Below, piece after piece: positions 33,201-42,039 of a stretch of 64,000 nucleotides of DNA; the stretch's first letter is position 1; every line of letters starts with the position of its first letter. Source of the stretch: Marsupella aquatica. Taxonomy: Eukaryota; Marchantiophyta. The notes under the pieces were generated by a model. The model searched no databases. It was not told where the DNA came from and was given only the letters and a program-made list of their open reading frames with translations. The stretch lies in assembly GCA_973895155.1 (NCBI GenBank), contig OZ316891.1, forward strand, positions 24,490,001 to 24,554,000. The letters are read 5' to 3'. The translations under genes were made by a program, and so were the position numbers.

Positions 33201-33444
33201 TTGAAAATATTGTTTTTGGTATTGATGGTCGTATGGTCATTTTTCCTTGTGAGCACGCTATGCAGGCTGTTTTTAACTTTGGCTTGACTGTCTTGGGGAT
33301 TCCTTTGGAGTCCCTTATAATCCTGTTGTACATAGTGGTACCCGGGTGGCCCAGTCGACAGTGCCAGATGTATGTCATATCCTCTGATTCTTGGTGTATA
33401 TGGAATGTTTGGATACTGGTTGCGTATAGGCCTGGGGGGATCAA
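30226..33444 (-). CDS. copia pol: integrase, reverse transcriptase, RNase H
   Basis: A 1,072-residue frame. Residues 27-60 hold the pre-integrase HHCC motif (HCRLGHPG...CIACSQGK). The integrase core lies at about 90-230, with IDSSTKW, DGAGEFTSRTFDDFCWAAGI and QNGIAE supplying the D-D-E triad. A Pro/Thr/Asn-rich linker follows. The reverse transcriptase lies at about 510-800 with the catalytic YVDD near 740. RNase H is at about 905-1030 with SNHSEIIALYEAC. The tail is ADMFTKPLP. The domain order integrase before RT defines copia. The first ATG is artificial: the frame is open further upstream and overlaps gag by a few bases in a different frame. A one-base shift near 33490 separates it from gag-protease, probably a mutation. 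Confidence 0.93.
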   Translation of the reverse strand: MIPPGLYATSIQTFHIHQESEDMTYIWHCRLGHPGTTMYNRIIRDSKGIPKTVKPKLKTACIACSQGKMTIRPSIPKTIFSIPQFLEQINADICGPIDPPSGPFKYFLVIIDSSTKWLQISLLSTRNLAFARILAHILKLRAQFPEYPTRRLRVDGAGEFTSRTFDDFCWAAGIDTQYPVPHVHFQNGIAESVIKRLQMVARPLLMKSNLPTSAWGHAILHAAALIQYRPSAYNSKTPYHLAFGIPPDLSHLRVFGCQVMVPILGPKRTKLGPQRNAGIYVGFDSTSIIRYLEPTTADLFKARHQDCHFYEDQFPQLTNTASTQSKDTTKMPINWKADQNRNDPRTKQADEEVRRLLHLHEMLEKIPDSFNDAANVTRSHNLAANAPSRVQTSSTPANVTAPRAKRGRPPGIKDSQPRQRKTPAANLGTPALEPAITLNVTAINQNDPLSEENEEMSITYMQTGNIYKRPTTQIDEQFAYNVIQEITNDIPDPLTINEAKKQPDWPKWQAAIHTEMDALIKRQVFGPFKMALPGTHYTDSRFTFLKKRNEKGIVVRYRARLVAKGYTQIPGRDYDLTYSPVMDATTYRYLTAHSVHHKLVNNLMDVVTAYLYGTLDTEIYMTAPPELIERVKQHIQGETSQNLNTEIKKGISQIIPDGDTKALLMQSGNTQAMHTRGKKLTTKLTVQVLRSINGLKQSGRIWYQKFQTEMLALGFTNSGLAPCSFIKKHMDEVLILALYVDDVNLFGTKQMMKDTIHTLKGVFEMKDLGRPNHCLGLQIEHLETGIFLYQSTYTQKILHQFNMQKSYPVSTPMELRSLDPIKDMFRKRQEDEPILGSEKPYLSAVGALMYLANQTRPDISFAVSLLARHSAQPTIRHWNGIKRIMRYLQGTIDLGLFFPKNSPDTLTGYTDAGYLSDPQDSKSQTGYVFLQGTTAISWRSSKQTMTTTSSNHSEIIALYEACREAVWLRSIINHIRSSTGKPQITEPTTIYKDNKACIDQITNGILKTERTKHIDPKYFFTQEQQGKSINVAWIKSQDNRADMFTKPLPAGLHRAHLEGIGMSRLSTIKPTS

Positions 33445-34952
33445 TGCAAATGTTTCTTTAATGGATGGCTTACCTGTATGTCTTGTATGATCTGTAATGT
33501 CTCTGTTTTGCCCTGAGTATTCGTGCGCAGTTGGAGGTTATTGGATCTGATATCCTGGAAGCTGATGAGGTTTCGGGTTGCTTTCGGGGCATAAATTGCT
33601 GACTTCACGGTGATTTTAGTTCCTCCTGGTAGTATAAATGTGGCTCGTCCTTTGCCTTCTTCTATATGATTAAGTCCTGCTATGGTGGTGATAGCGCGGG
33701 ATGATGGGGTGATGGCCTCGAAATACTTGCTGTGTTTTAAGATAGTATGTGAGGTTCCGCTGTCGATGATGCCCGTATCGGGGTCGTCTAATGTCGGGTA
33801 TTTCCAGTCAGTAAGAGAGGTATGTACTTCTATCTGTTCTTGTGTTTCTTCTCTCTGAGAGGCAATCAATTCTTCTTCTATCTCCATATAATGTCCTTGG
33901 GGGTTTTGTCTGGACTTATTTCTGTCGTTTATGTATCTGTGGGCCTCTTGTTCTGTGGCTGCACATGCGTTTCTAATGTGGCCAATTTTGCCACATCGGT
34001 AACACATTTTCTGGGAATTGTTTGCAGTGTCGTATTGGTTGCTTCGTCCTCTTCCTCTATTATTCATGGTGCCTCTGCGCCACGTGTTATTGGATCCGGA
34101 GGGTCGGTTATAAGGTTTGCCTTGTCCTCTGAATTGATTTCTCCCGCCCCTGAATTGGTTTCTTCCGCCTCTGAATTGAGTTCGTCCGCCCCGGTAATTT
34201 CCTCGTTGTTTGTCTTCATAATTGGTGTAGTGGGTTTCAGGTCGATGTGGTGGGGGGTCTGATCCTGCTGGGCGCTTTCTGGCGTTTTGCAAGGCCACGA
34301 TCTGTTGCTTCTCTTCCACAAGTAAGTGAGCAATCAGATCTGAGTACTTAGTGAAACGCATGTTCCTATATTGTGTACCTAATGTGATATTAGATTCAGG
34401 GAATGTCGATAGTGTCTTATCGATTCTATCTATGTCATTTATTGGATGTCCACACATTTCTAATTGAGATGTAATTCTGCACAGTGCGCTATTGTAATTG
34501 GCAATTGTGGTGTGGTCCATGACGCGCAGGTTATGCCAATCCCTTCTTGCCTCTGGGAGCCATATCTCCCTCATATGATCAAATCGGGCTTTGAGGAGAT
34601 CCCATAGTTTTCTTGGATTAATTTCGTTCATATACTCATTCTTTAGTTGAGGGGTTAGATGTTGCCTGAGTAGAAACGCTGCCTTAGCCTTTTGTTTGAG
34701 CGTGACATCGATGTCGGTATCTAAGGTGTCTTCAAGGTCTTGTGATGTAAAGTAAGTTTCGACATCTGTGATCCACGTCAAATAGTTGGATCCGTCGACT
34801 TTAAGTGCTGGCCATAATAATTTTTCGACTGTATTCATTATTCGGGATGTCAGTTGATTTAAGAACTTTGGTGAAGATTGAATCGAGTGAAGTATCTCGA
34901 TTGTACAATTGACCGGTTGGAAGCTTGTATATGGAGCTGAGGGAGCTTTCAA
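33441..34952 (-). CDS. copia gag and start of protease
   Basis: A 503-residue frame. The natural start is probably the Met at residue 39, just before LLWPALKVDGSNYLTWITDV, the usual copia gag opening. The gag helical domain follows, then Arg/Gly-rich FRGGRNQ repeats (four near-identical units). A CX2CX4HX4C zinc knuckle CYRCGKIGHIRNAC lies near residue 320. The protease site DSGTSHTI lies near 400. The capsid packages the RNA and the knuckle binds it. The frame runs into stop codons at 33441 where pol continues in another frame. Confidence 0.92.
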   Translation of the reverse strand: MKAPSAPYTSFQPVNCTIEILHSIQSSPKFLNQLTSRIMNTVEKLLWPALKVDGSNYLTWITDVETYFTSQDLEDTLDTDIDVTLKQKAKAAFLLRQHLTPQLKNEYMNEINPRKLWDLLKARFDHMREIWLPEARRDWHNLRVMDHTTIANYNSALCRITSQLEMCGHPINDIDRIDKTLSTFPESNITLGTQYRNMRFTKYSDLIAHLLVEEKQQIVALQNARKRPAGSDPPPHRPETHYTNYEDKQRGNYRGGRTQFRGGRNQFRGGRNQFRGQGKPYNRPSGSNNTWRRGTMNNRGRGRSNQYDTANNSQKMCYRCGKIGHIRNACAATEQEAHRYINDRNKSRQNPQGHYMEIEEELIASQREETQEQIEVHTSLTDWKYPTLDDPDTGIIDSGTSHTILKHSKYFEAITPSSRAITTIAGLNHIEEGKGRATFILPGGTKITVKSAIYAPKATRNLISFQDIRSNNLQLRTNTQGKTETLQIIQDIQVSHPLKKHLH

Positions 34953-35198
34953 TCATGCCAATAAAGTATTAGTCCTTTGGACTCTCGATATGCTGGTCCC
35001 GAATTGATGCTCTATGTGAAAAATTTCGTGTTTTGTAAAAAAAATTCAACTCTGAGGCAAAAGAATGGAGACCAAGAAAAAAAACGGTTATGGCAGTTTC
35101 TAAAAAAAATGCCACTTTACGAGCATTCTCCTCGTGTAAAACTCGATTGCATCTGCTTGAAAAAAAATGATTTTAGAGACTGGCTCGTGCTGATAACG

Positions 35199-35366
35199 TG
35201 TTGTAATAGACAACTAAAGGAAACACTCAAAGATACTCCAACAAGATATATCCCCTTGGTTACATGGTAGGCAAATGCCCTTATACTGGTCCTATGGTTA
35301 GGAGTTCTCATACTATGGTTAAGGGTTCTCGCCCTATGGTTAAGGGGTAAACTAGGGTTTACAACA
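35199..35366 (-). repeat. copia 5' LTR (168 bp)
   Basis: Identical to the left LTR over most of its length but lacking 30 bp at a TATATCC microhomology. Confidence 0.9.
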
Positions 35367-35371
35367 TATAC

Positions 35372-36440
35372 AACAAATTCATATGTTTGTTGAACGCTTA
35401 CAAAAATGCAATATACTTCTCCTATAATCCAAGTGCGTATTTCTTGCATTTGGCCAAATCTGATCCTCTTTAAATTCTAAGGAGGAGACTTAAAGTGTAC
35501 ATCATCATCAAGTTTATTGAAAGAGTGCTTACGTGAGGGGCACAGTCTTGGCCAAAAAAATATTCATTTGGAAGATTTTTTAATCTAATTTCTAATTAAA
35601 TCAAACCTTCAATATAGGAAATCTCATGGATGTTTTCGTAATTTCTTGAACATAAATATCAATGTATGGATATAATTTCACATGGGTAATAAAAATTTAT
35701 GAACCCATGTGACGGATATACACACAAATGGGATCAAATTATAAAATCAAGTGTGATTTGAATCTTTATTTCGCAAGAAAATCTGGGACAATATTAATTT
35801 GACTAGTGTTTAAATTGTCTTTTTCAAACCACAAACATCATTATATTTTTCAAGTTGTTGATTCTATATATGTGGGTTGTTGTTATTTTCATAAAATTTC
35901 TTAGAATTACTTCTAAATTATTTTCATAAGAAGGTGATGTGCTTAAGAAAATGAGAAAAGTTTTGGGCTACAATAGGATTAGAGTTTGACGCTCTCTAGT
36001 GACCCCAAAATATCTAGTATAGAACAAGGAAAATATGATAGTAATGCCATACTCTACTATACAAAATTGGCATAATTTGATGTGTTTAAAGGTCATGAAG
36101 ATTAAACTCTTGGATTAAATCTAGGAATAAATCCCATAATAGCTCCAGATGCAAAAGAAATTGAGACAAATTGAATATATTTATATGATATAATCCATAA
36201 TTTAGTACCTAATTGCTATCTCAATAGTCCTAAAATCTTGTGCAGAATGTATAATAGCGCTAGGCGCTATCATAAATCATATTTATTTGACGTATTGATT
36301 GATAAAAGTAATAGGTGTTGTCATCAAATGACACATTTATGTGTAGAAACATCCATCATTTTTTAAAGAAAATTTGGCAGAAGAGTTAATTACAAGAAAT
36401 AATAAACATAAACCCATACAACAAATTTAATAAAAAAGAT
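35372..36440. other. AT-rich interior of the 8-bp-TSD element
   Basis: No gene. Contains isolated hairpin-like AGCGCTAGGCGCT (36255) related to the satellite core. Confidence 0.4.
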
Positions 36441-38110
36441 ACAAATGTTACTAGCGTCGGGCGCTGGTAATATCCTACTTGGCTTGACCCCTCTAAGAAT
36501 GATATTATTTTAAGAATTTTTATACAAAAATTGAGCTAAAATTGGTATAAAACATTTAAAAATGTTACTAGCGCCGAGAGCTAGTAATATTCAACTCACC
36601 AAGACACTCCAAAATGACACTATTTTGAGTGTCTTTATGAGTAAAAATTAAGCAAAAAAGGATATAAAAATGAATTAACATTACTAGCGCCGGGAGCTAG
36701 TAATGTCACACCCACCTAGACCCTCCAAAATGACACTATTTTGAGTGTCTTTATGAGTAAAAATTAAGCAAAAAAGGATATAAAAATGAATTAACATTAC
36801 TAGCGCCGGGAGCTAGTAATGTCACACCCACCTAGACCCTCCAAAATGAGAGTATTTTGAGCATGTTACATAAAACAACAGGCAAAAAGGTAATAAAAAT
36901 GAAGGAATATTGCTAGCGCCAGGAGCTAGTAATATCACACCAGTTGGATCCTCCAAAATGACATTATTTTTAGTGTCTTTATGAGAAAAAAATAAGCAAA
37001 AAAGGCTATAAAAATGAATTAACATTACTAGCGCCGGGAGCTAGTAATATCACACCAGTTTGGATCCTCCAAAATGACACTATTTTTAGTGTATTTATGA
37101 GAAAAAATTAAGCAAAAAAGGTTATAAAAATGAATTAACATTACTAGCGCCGGGAGCTAGTAATATCACACCAGTTTGGATCCTCCAAAATGACACTATT
37201 TTGAGTGTCTTTATGAGAAAAAATTAAGCAACAAAGGCTATAAAAATAAATTAACATTACTAGCGCCGGGAGCTAGTAATGTCACACTCGCTTAGACCCT
37301 TTAAAATAACATCATATTGAGTATATTTATGAGAAAAAATTTAGAAAATTGGGCTATAAAAATGAATTAACATTACTAGCGCCGGGAGCTAGTAATGTCA
37401 CACTCGCTTAGACCCTTTAAAATAACATCATATTGAGTATATTTATGAGAAAAAATTTAGAAAATTGGGCTATAAAAATGAATTAACATTACTAGCGCCG
37501 GGAGCTAGTAATGTCACACTCGCTTAGACCCTTTAAAATAACATCATATAATTGAGTATATTTATGACAATTTTTTTAGAAAATTGGGCTATAAAAATGA
37601 ATTAACATTACTAGCGCCGGGAGCTAGTAATGTCACACTCGCTTAGACCCTTTAAAATAACATCATATTGAGTATATTTGTGAGAAAAAATTTAGAAAAT
37701 TGGGCTATAAAAATGAATTAACATTACTAGCGCCGGGAGCTAGTAATGTCACACTCGCTTAGACCCTTTAAAATAACATCATATTGAGTATATTTATGAG
37801 AATTTTTTAAGAAAATTGGGCTATAAAAATGAATTAACATTACTAGCGCCGGGAACTAGTAATGTCACACTCGCTTAGACCCTTTAAAATAACATCATAT
37901 TGAGTATATTTATGAGAACAAATTTAGAAAATTGGGCTATAAAAATAAATTAACATTACTAGCACCGGGAGCTAGTAATGTCACACTTGCTTGGACCCTC
38001 CATAATAGAACCATTTTGAGAAATTTTCAAGAGAAATTTTCCGCAAAAAATGTAGAAAACAAAGGAACATTACTAGCGCCAAAAGCTAGTAATGTGACTT
38101 TGGCCCAAAC
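36441..38110. repeat. 116-bp satellite array, 15 units with a hairpin core
   Basis: The core GCGCCGGGAGCTAG recurs at 36454, 36571, 36687, 36803, 36916, 37031, 37147, 37263, 37379, 37495, 37614, 37730, 37846, 37962 and 38076. The spacing is 113-119 bp, mostly exactly 116. Most units have a perfect 11-bp stem ACATTACTAGC / GCTAGTAATGT around a 7-base loop GCCGGGA. The outer units are more diverged (GTCGGGC at the left, GCCAAAA at the right) than the inner ones, as expected from unequal exchange. AT-rich linkers. Confidence 0.95.
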
Positions 38111-39084
38111 CCTCTAGAAAAACATTTTTTTGAGTCTGTGACCTTTAATTATTTACTGATATACCACTTATTTCACTAGTAGTATTACCGTTTTATCTCT
38201 TGTGTTTGCTATTGTTGTTAAATACACCAAAGGATATTTTAGAAGGTCATGCAATTTTGCAAGTAATAAAGAAATATCTATGTAAATGAGACCTCACCAA
38301 AGAGGACTTTTTGTTGGCATTGAGTGCTACTATGGTAATATGAACAAAAATTACTATAGCCTAAAGGATATATTTTGATAAGCGACAGGCGCTGCTATAA
38401 ATTTTGGTCAAAAGCAATGGCTCTAATTATCAAATTTATTATAGTAGTTTGTGGTGCTACTATATTATATCATCATTTGTAATGTTTTAATGGCTATATT
38501 ATCACTAATATTATCCAATGTCACGGCTGCTGACCTTGTTACTAGCAAAAAAGAACATAGCATCCTCTAATGGTCTAAGGCGGTTCAATCAAAATTTACA
38601 ATATGTCAAACTCTTCATCATTGGTTAGAGCATTCAATGACCAGAGTGTACTGCATTTGATAGCAAGAGTATATCTTTTTGCTCACATCACTCTACGTGA
38701 GGATGTTAACCTTTGATCAATCAACACATTTACAATCTTCTAGGTAGTACTTTGGAAGATGCATGGAACCCTTGATATGATGTGCTCTTTTATCGATAGT
38801 TTGTCACTACTAGACGTCCAAATCAAAGTACGATTCAATATAATTCAAGTTAGTTTGAGCATGATAATTAGGGTGTCTAAAGGGGAATAAACTTTTATGT
38901 TATAATCTTTATATAGTTTTGACGTCGTGCACGATAGTTTTGAGCCTTCATGTGTAAAAAATCTTTGGCGCTAGTAAAGATTTATGTCTATAATAATTGT
39001 ATCTGTTACATATATTACAGCTGCTCAGTTCAAATTGTAGTGTAATTTTGGTCCCTAAAGTGGGAATTTTCTTTCGGCATTGCG
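38111..39084. other. AT-rich interior of the 8-bp-TSD element, right side
   Basis: No gene. Single degenerate copies of the GCGCTAG core occur at about 38385 and 38967. Confidence 0.4.
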
Positions 39085-39233
39085 CACAAAACTCCTGTTA
39101 TCTTTGACCATTTTTACTGTTATGATAATTCCTGTTTACTGTTTCCTGTCACGGGGAAAAACCTCGGTAATAGCATATTAAAAACAGGAAAAAAATTCCT
39201 GTTTACCTGTTTCCTGTCTCCGTCGCTATACCC

Positions 39234-39241
39234 GGTGGTTC
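39234..39241. repeat. 8-bp target duplication GGTGGTTC, right
   Basis: Partner of 28953-28960. Confidence 0.9.
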
Positions 39242-39621
39242 ACCCAAGAGTCACAAAGTAGCACTTCTGACCGGAATCCAATACGTTCAACTGTGGCCCA
39301 CTATGGGAAGATAGAGGAGATTCTTATCGTAAATTATCATGCCATACAACCTTGGAAGAGGTGGTGTTCAAGTGCAAATGGTTTCGGATGAATCTTGTTG
39401 GTCATAATCGGACCTGTGAGGAAGATGCATGTGGGTTCACACGATTGAAGACCAGTGCAACTAGTGTCATTAGTTCCAATTGGAGAACCTCAGATCCATT
39501 TGCATTTCCCCATCATTTGGAGCAATCTTTCTATCTTCCTTATCCGAATGACCCAGAGTGGTCCATTGTTATGCCTTACATCCCTCGCTCACGATCCATT
39601 ATTCAAGACAAGCCAATGTAG
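39234..39621 (+). pseudogene. TNP2 transposase C-terminus with DUF4216
   Basis: Continues the transposase frame across the nested insertion: TQESQSSTSDRNPIRSTVAH, YGKIEEILIVNY. After a one-base shift near 39347 it reads LEEVVFKCKWFRMN, then GFTRLKTS, DPFAFPHHLEQSFYLPYPND and WSIVMPYIPRSR. This is the DUF4216 signature at the end of TNP2 transposases (YGxLEEI..; VVLFKCxWF; DPF..A...F). A TAG at 39619-39621 ends it. Separated from DUF4218 by 10.3 kb of foreign DNA. Confidence 0.75.
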
Positions 39622-39839
39622 TTGTAGTAGAGGATTTGGACCCCTCATTACAATAGATGTGACCTAGGTAAAACCCCTATATGTTTTATCTTCATGGATA
39701 GTATATACATTTTGTCATGTCATTTCACACGTGCCCAAAGATTCATTGGTTGGATATAATTTTGGATACAACTATATATAGTCCCTTGACACAATCCAAA
39801 TTGCAATCCCTAAGTAATATATGCATTTGAGTCACGTCC

Positions 39840-40340
39840 ATTTATTCTCGATACCATTTCCCATGCTTAAAACAACGGAAGTCCATCGGAAGACCTCCTT
39901 GTTCAAATCTTGACCTCGAACCACATATATCCGATTTAAACCCTTTTGGATTCCATTTCCGATACTTGTAGCATCAAAATTATTTGTGATAAACACTACT
40001 TTGGAAAACATTTCCGATACCCAACCTATCGGAAGCACTAAGCAATACATTTTTCATCGCAATATTTCTGTTCTTTACTAAATCGTACATTGAATGCGAT
40101 ACTTCAGGGATCGGAAACTTAGTAACAATTTTTAGAAGAGGGGTCCGATAGTCAAGACATCGGATATGTTCCTATATTAGGAGTATCGCAAATGATGTCC
40201 AATGTTTTGGGAATCGGACAAAGGGTTTCCGAAGCTGTGGGGATCGCAAGTTCCGATAGTTTTGTAAACGAAAGTTTGCGTAACTCCGGCCATCGGACGC
40301 CTGTTTCATGTTTTAGCGGGAGCATCGGAAAATGAGCAAA
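39840..40340. promoter_or_regulatory. CACTA right subterminal repeat array (ATCGGAA)
   Basis: A dozen or more TCCGAT/ATCGGA motifs in both orientations, mirroring the left end. Confidence 0.7.
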
Positions 40341-40352
40341 AATGTACTAGTG
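40341..40352 (-). repeat. CACTA terminal inverted repeat, right
   Basis: AATGTACTAGTG, the exact inverse of 19674-19685; followed by the TCT duplication. Confidence 0.9.
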
Positions 40353-41095
40353 TCTCCACAATCCCTTCTGTGATGCTCCTTGCTATCACACCACAAACAA
40401 TTCCAGTTTTTATTCAAGGTTGCTAGTGATGTTCCACCAGGGTTTTTGTTCTCCAAGGCTTGAATGGAAAGAGCAAGCTTTGCTATCATGTCTGTCAATG
40501 ATGCTATGTCACCCCCTTCTGTGATGTTGCCCTTGACTTCTTTTTCTCCTCCATCAGTAGTACTTTCTTCTTTGACTTTTCTCAAGTCTAGAATGGGAGC
40601 TTCCGCCTCTTGATCGACCTCCCTTCTCCTCCTTTGCTTCGTCACCTTGTGGATTGCAGCTTCTGCTTGTTCCCAAGTGACTTCATCTGCATCTGGAGCA
40701 ATAACATCTAGAGCATTGTCCAACTCTACCCTCAAAGGTATGTCAGCTGCACGGATCAAAAGACTCCGGCCCTCTTCTGAGACTGATTATTGTTAGATCC
40801 TTTGAAGATAGCTGATGGTAGCGCCTATTGAATTCCCTCAATAATTCTTGAGGTCCCAACTTCTTGTTTTTCTCTTGTACCCAACCAAGGAACGTGGCTG
40901 CAATAACTTGATCTGGATCTTCAAATTGAAACTCCTCTTTCACCCTCATTTCAAATGTTTTCCAATGCTCTTTGGCTCCTTCAGCAATCTTGGTGATGAT
41001 GTCTTTCAATTCTGATTCCACCAATGATGCAAATTCATGAATGACAACCTTCTCACTGATCTTGTGGATGGCTACCTGGCCAAAAGCAAGCTAGA
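40353..41095 (-). pseudogene. retroelement gag gene, middle piece with zinc knuckle
   Basis: Reads LAFGQVAIHKISEKVVIHEF, then KEHWKTFEMRVKEEFQFED and LGPQELLREFNRRYHQ (the helical gag core of Ty3/gypsy-type elements). It continues with VTWEQAEAAIHKVTKQRRRR and an acidic linker, then the CX2CX4HX4C knuckle CLWCDSKEHHRRDC. A one-base shift near 40770 breaks it. Its right end meets the CACTA right terminus. Its beginning meets the inverted terminus of the 11.9-kb block, beyond which the N-terminal piece lies (52983-53286). Confidence 0.7.
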
Positions 41096-42039
41096 GGGGG
41101 TATTATTTGATGTCACAAATGTCACATTTCAAATACCATAGAGGATGGTACTTGAAATGCACAAGGACCAAAAGGGACCATGGAAGGGCTCAAATGTATT
41201 TGAATGGGTGGCCAAGATTGACAAGCATTACAGTGTAGCCCAAGAAGTAAAGGTGATGATTTCCTTGGTGTTGCCCTTCACTACCCATAGCCGACATTGT
41301 CACTTAAGGTACTAAGCTTAGTACTTTCTTGGAATTCAAATACCTCGTAACTCGTGTTGACCCTATGGTTTGAACTCTATGCAAGTTCCCAAGTCCATTG
41401 TACATGGCGCGTTAGGTCGTGAGTCCTTCTACAAACATTGTTACGTGTCATATACTCGTGGACGCACTACACCTGTAAGTTTTTCTTAATCTTGAGTAAG
41501 TTTTCCTCAAGGGAAACAAGCTGCCCCGACATTGCGATGCAGAAATTTGGTGGTACTCACGGATGCACTATACTTGTAAGTTTTTCTTGCGATAAACAAG
41601 CCCAGACATTGCGTATGTTGCAGAAATTTAGTGGTACTCACAGACGCACAATTTTTCTTGCAAGAAACAAGCCCAGACATTGAGAGAAACAAGCGTGGAC
41701 ATTGCATTGCAGAACTTTTGTGTTACCTCTCCTTTTTGTGTTCAACATTCACCTTCTTTTGCTCCTGTTTGGAGCTTCAATGTTGCGTTTTGCGTCACAT
41801 TGCCATGCATTGTGGTCTAAGGGATATTAAGGACTGTAAACATCTGACCTCGTAGCGAATGTTCCTTACTCTGCGACAGGAAGCTGCGGCATTACTCTGC
41901 GGCATTACTCTGCGTTTAGACCTTCATTACTCTGTGGCATTACTTTGCGTTTAGGAGAACAAACATTGCAACTCAAGGGCGGTTGAAGTAGGGTGAATCT
42001 CTACCCTCACACATGATCTCATGGTGTTAACCCAACATC
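41096..42039. other. left flank of the transposase-like gene with local duplications
   Basis: Two to three imperfect repeats of about 110 bp (GGTACTCACxGAxGCAC, TTTTTCTTGC, AACAAGC..GACATTG) at 41450-41710, and a CATTACTCTGCGxxxAG repeat at 41888-41955. No gene recognised. Confidence 0.5.

Larger units (their letters stand above)
29523..35366 (-). mobile_element. Ty1/copia retrotransposon, nearly intact (5,844 bp)
   Basis: Two LTRs with TGTTG...CAACA termini, a 5-bp TATAC duplication, a primer-binding-like TTATCAGCACGAGCC next to the 5' LTR (right side), and a polypurine tract CCAAGGGGGAG next to the 3' LTR. The gag and pol frames are almost intact. The LTRs differ mainly by one 30-bp indel and a single base in an A run, so the insertion is young. 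Confidence 0.95.
28961..39233. mobile_element. nested element with 8-bp TSD, unassigned superfamily
   Basis: Bounded by GGTGGTTC on both sides. Its outer 300 bp at each end are inverted relative to each other. The left end (28976-29255) and right end (39085-39225) share GACAGxAAACAGG and GTGACAGGAAACAGTAAACAGGA. The outermost 14 bases match poorly. Eight-base duplications are typical of hAT, but the CAGGG-like hAT ends are not evident. It encodes no transposase that I can see. The interior holds a 116-bp satellite array and a copia insertion. Without the copia it is about 4.4 kb. Confidence 0.75.
19674..40352 (+). mobile_element. CACTA (En/Spm-like) DNA transposon, 20.7 kb with nested inserts
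   Basis: Termini are CACTAGTACATT (19674-19685) and its reverse complement (40341-40352), with a TCT duplication on both sides. Both subterminal regions (19740-20200 and 39840-40340) carry many copies of ATCGGAA/TTCCGAT, the expected transposase-binding array. Inside lie a TNPA-like gene (20443-23336, minus) and a TNP2 gene (24627 to about 39620, plus) with a SET-domain segment. A 10.3-kb nested element also lies inside. Without that nested element the transposon would be about 10.4 kb, a normal size for the superfamily. Confidence 0.9.

Noticed and set aside
36441-38110. CRISPR-like reading of the regular hairpin repeats
   Set aside because: Units are 116 bp with conserved spacers between hairpins, in a plant transposon. 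This is a satellite.
36822-38117. Short frames within the 116-bp satellite
   Set aside because: They repeat with the satellite period and have no independent support.
28961-39233. hAT assignment based on the 8-bp duplication
   Set aside because: Terminal bases do not fit hAT ends and no hAT transposase is seen, so I left the superfamily open.
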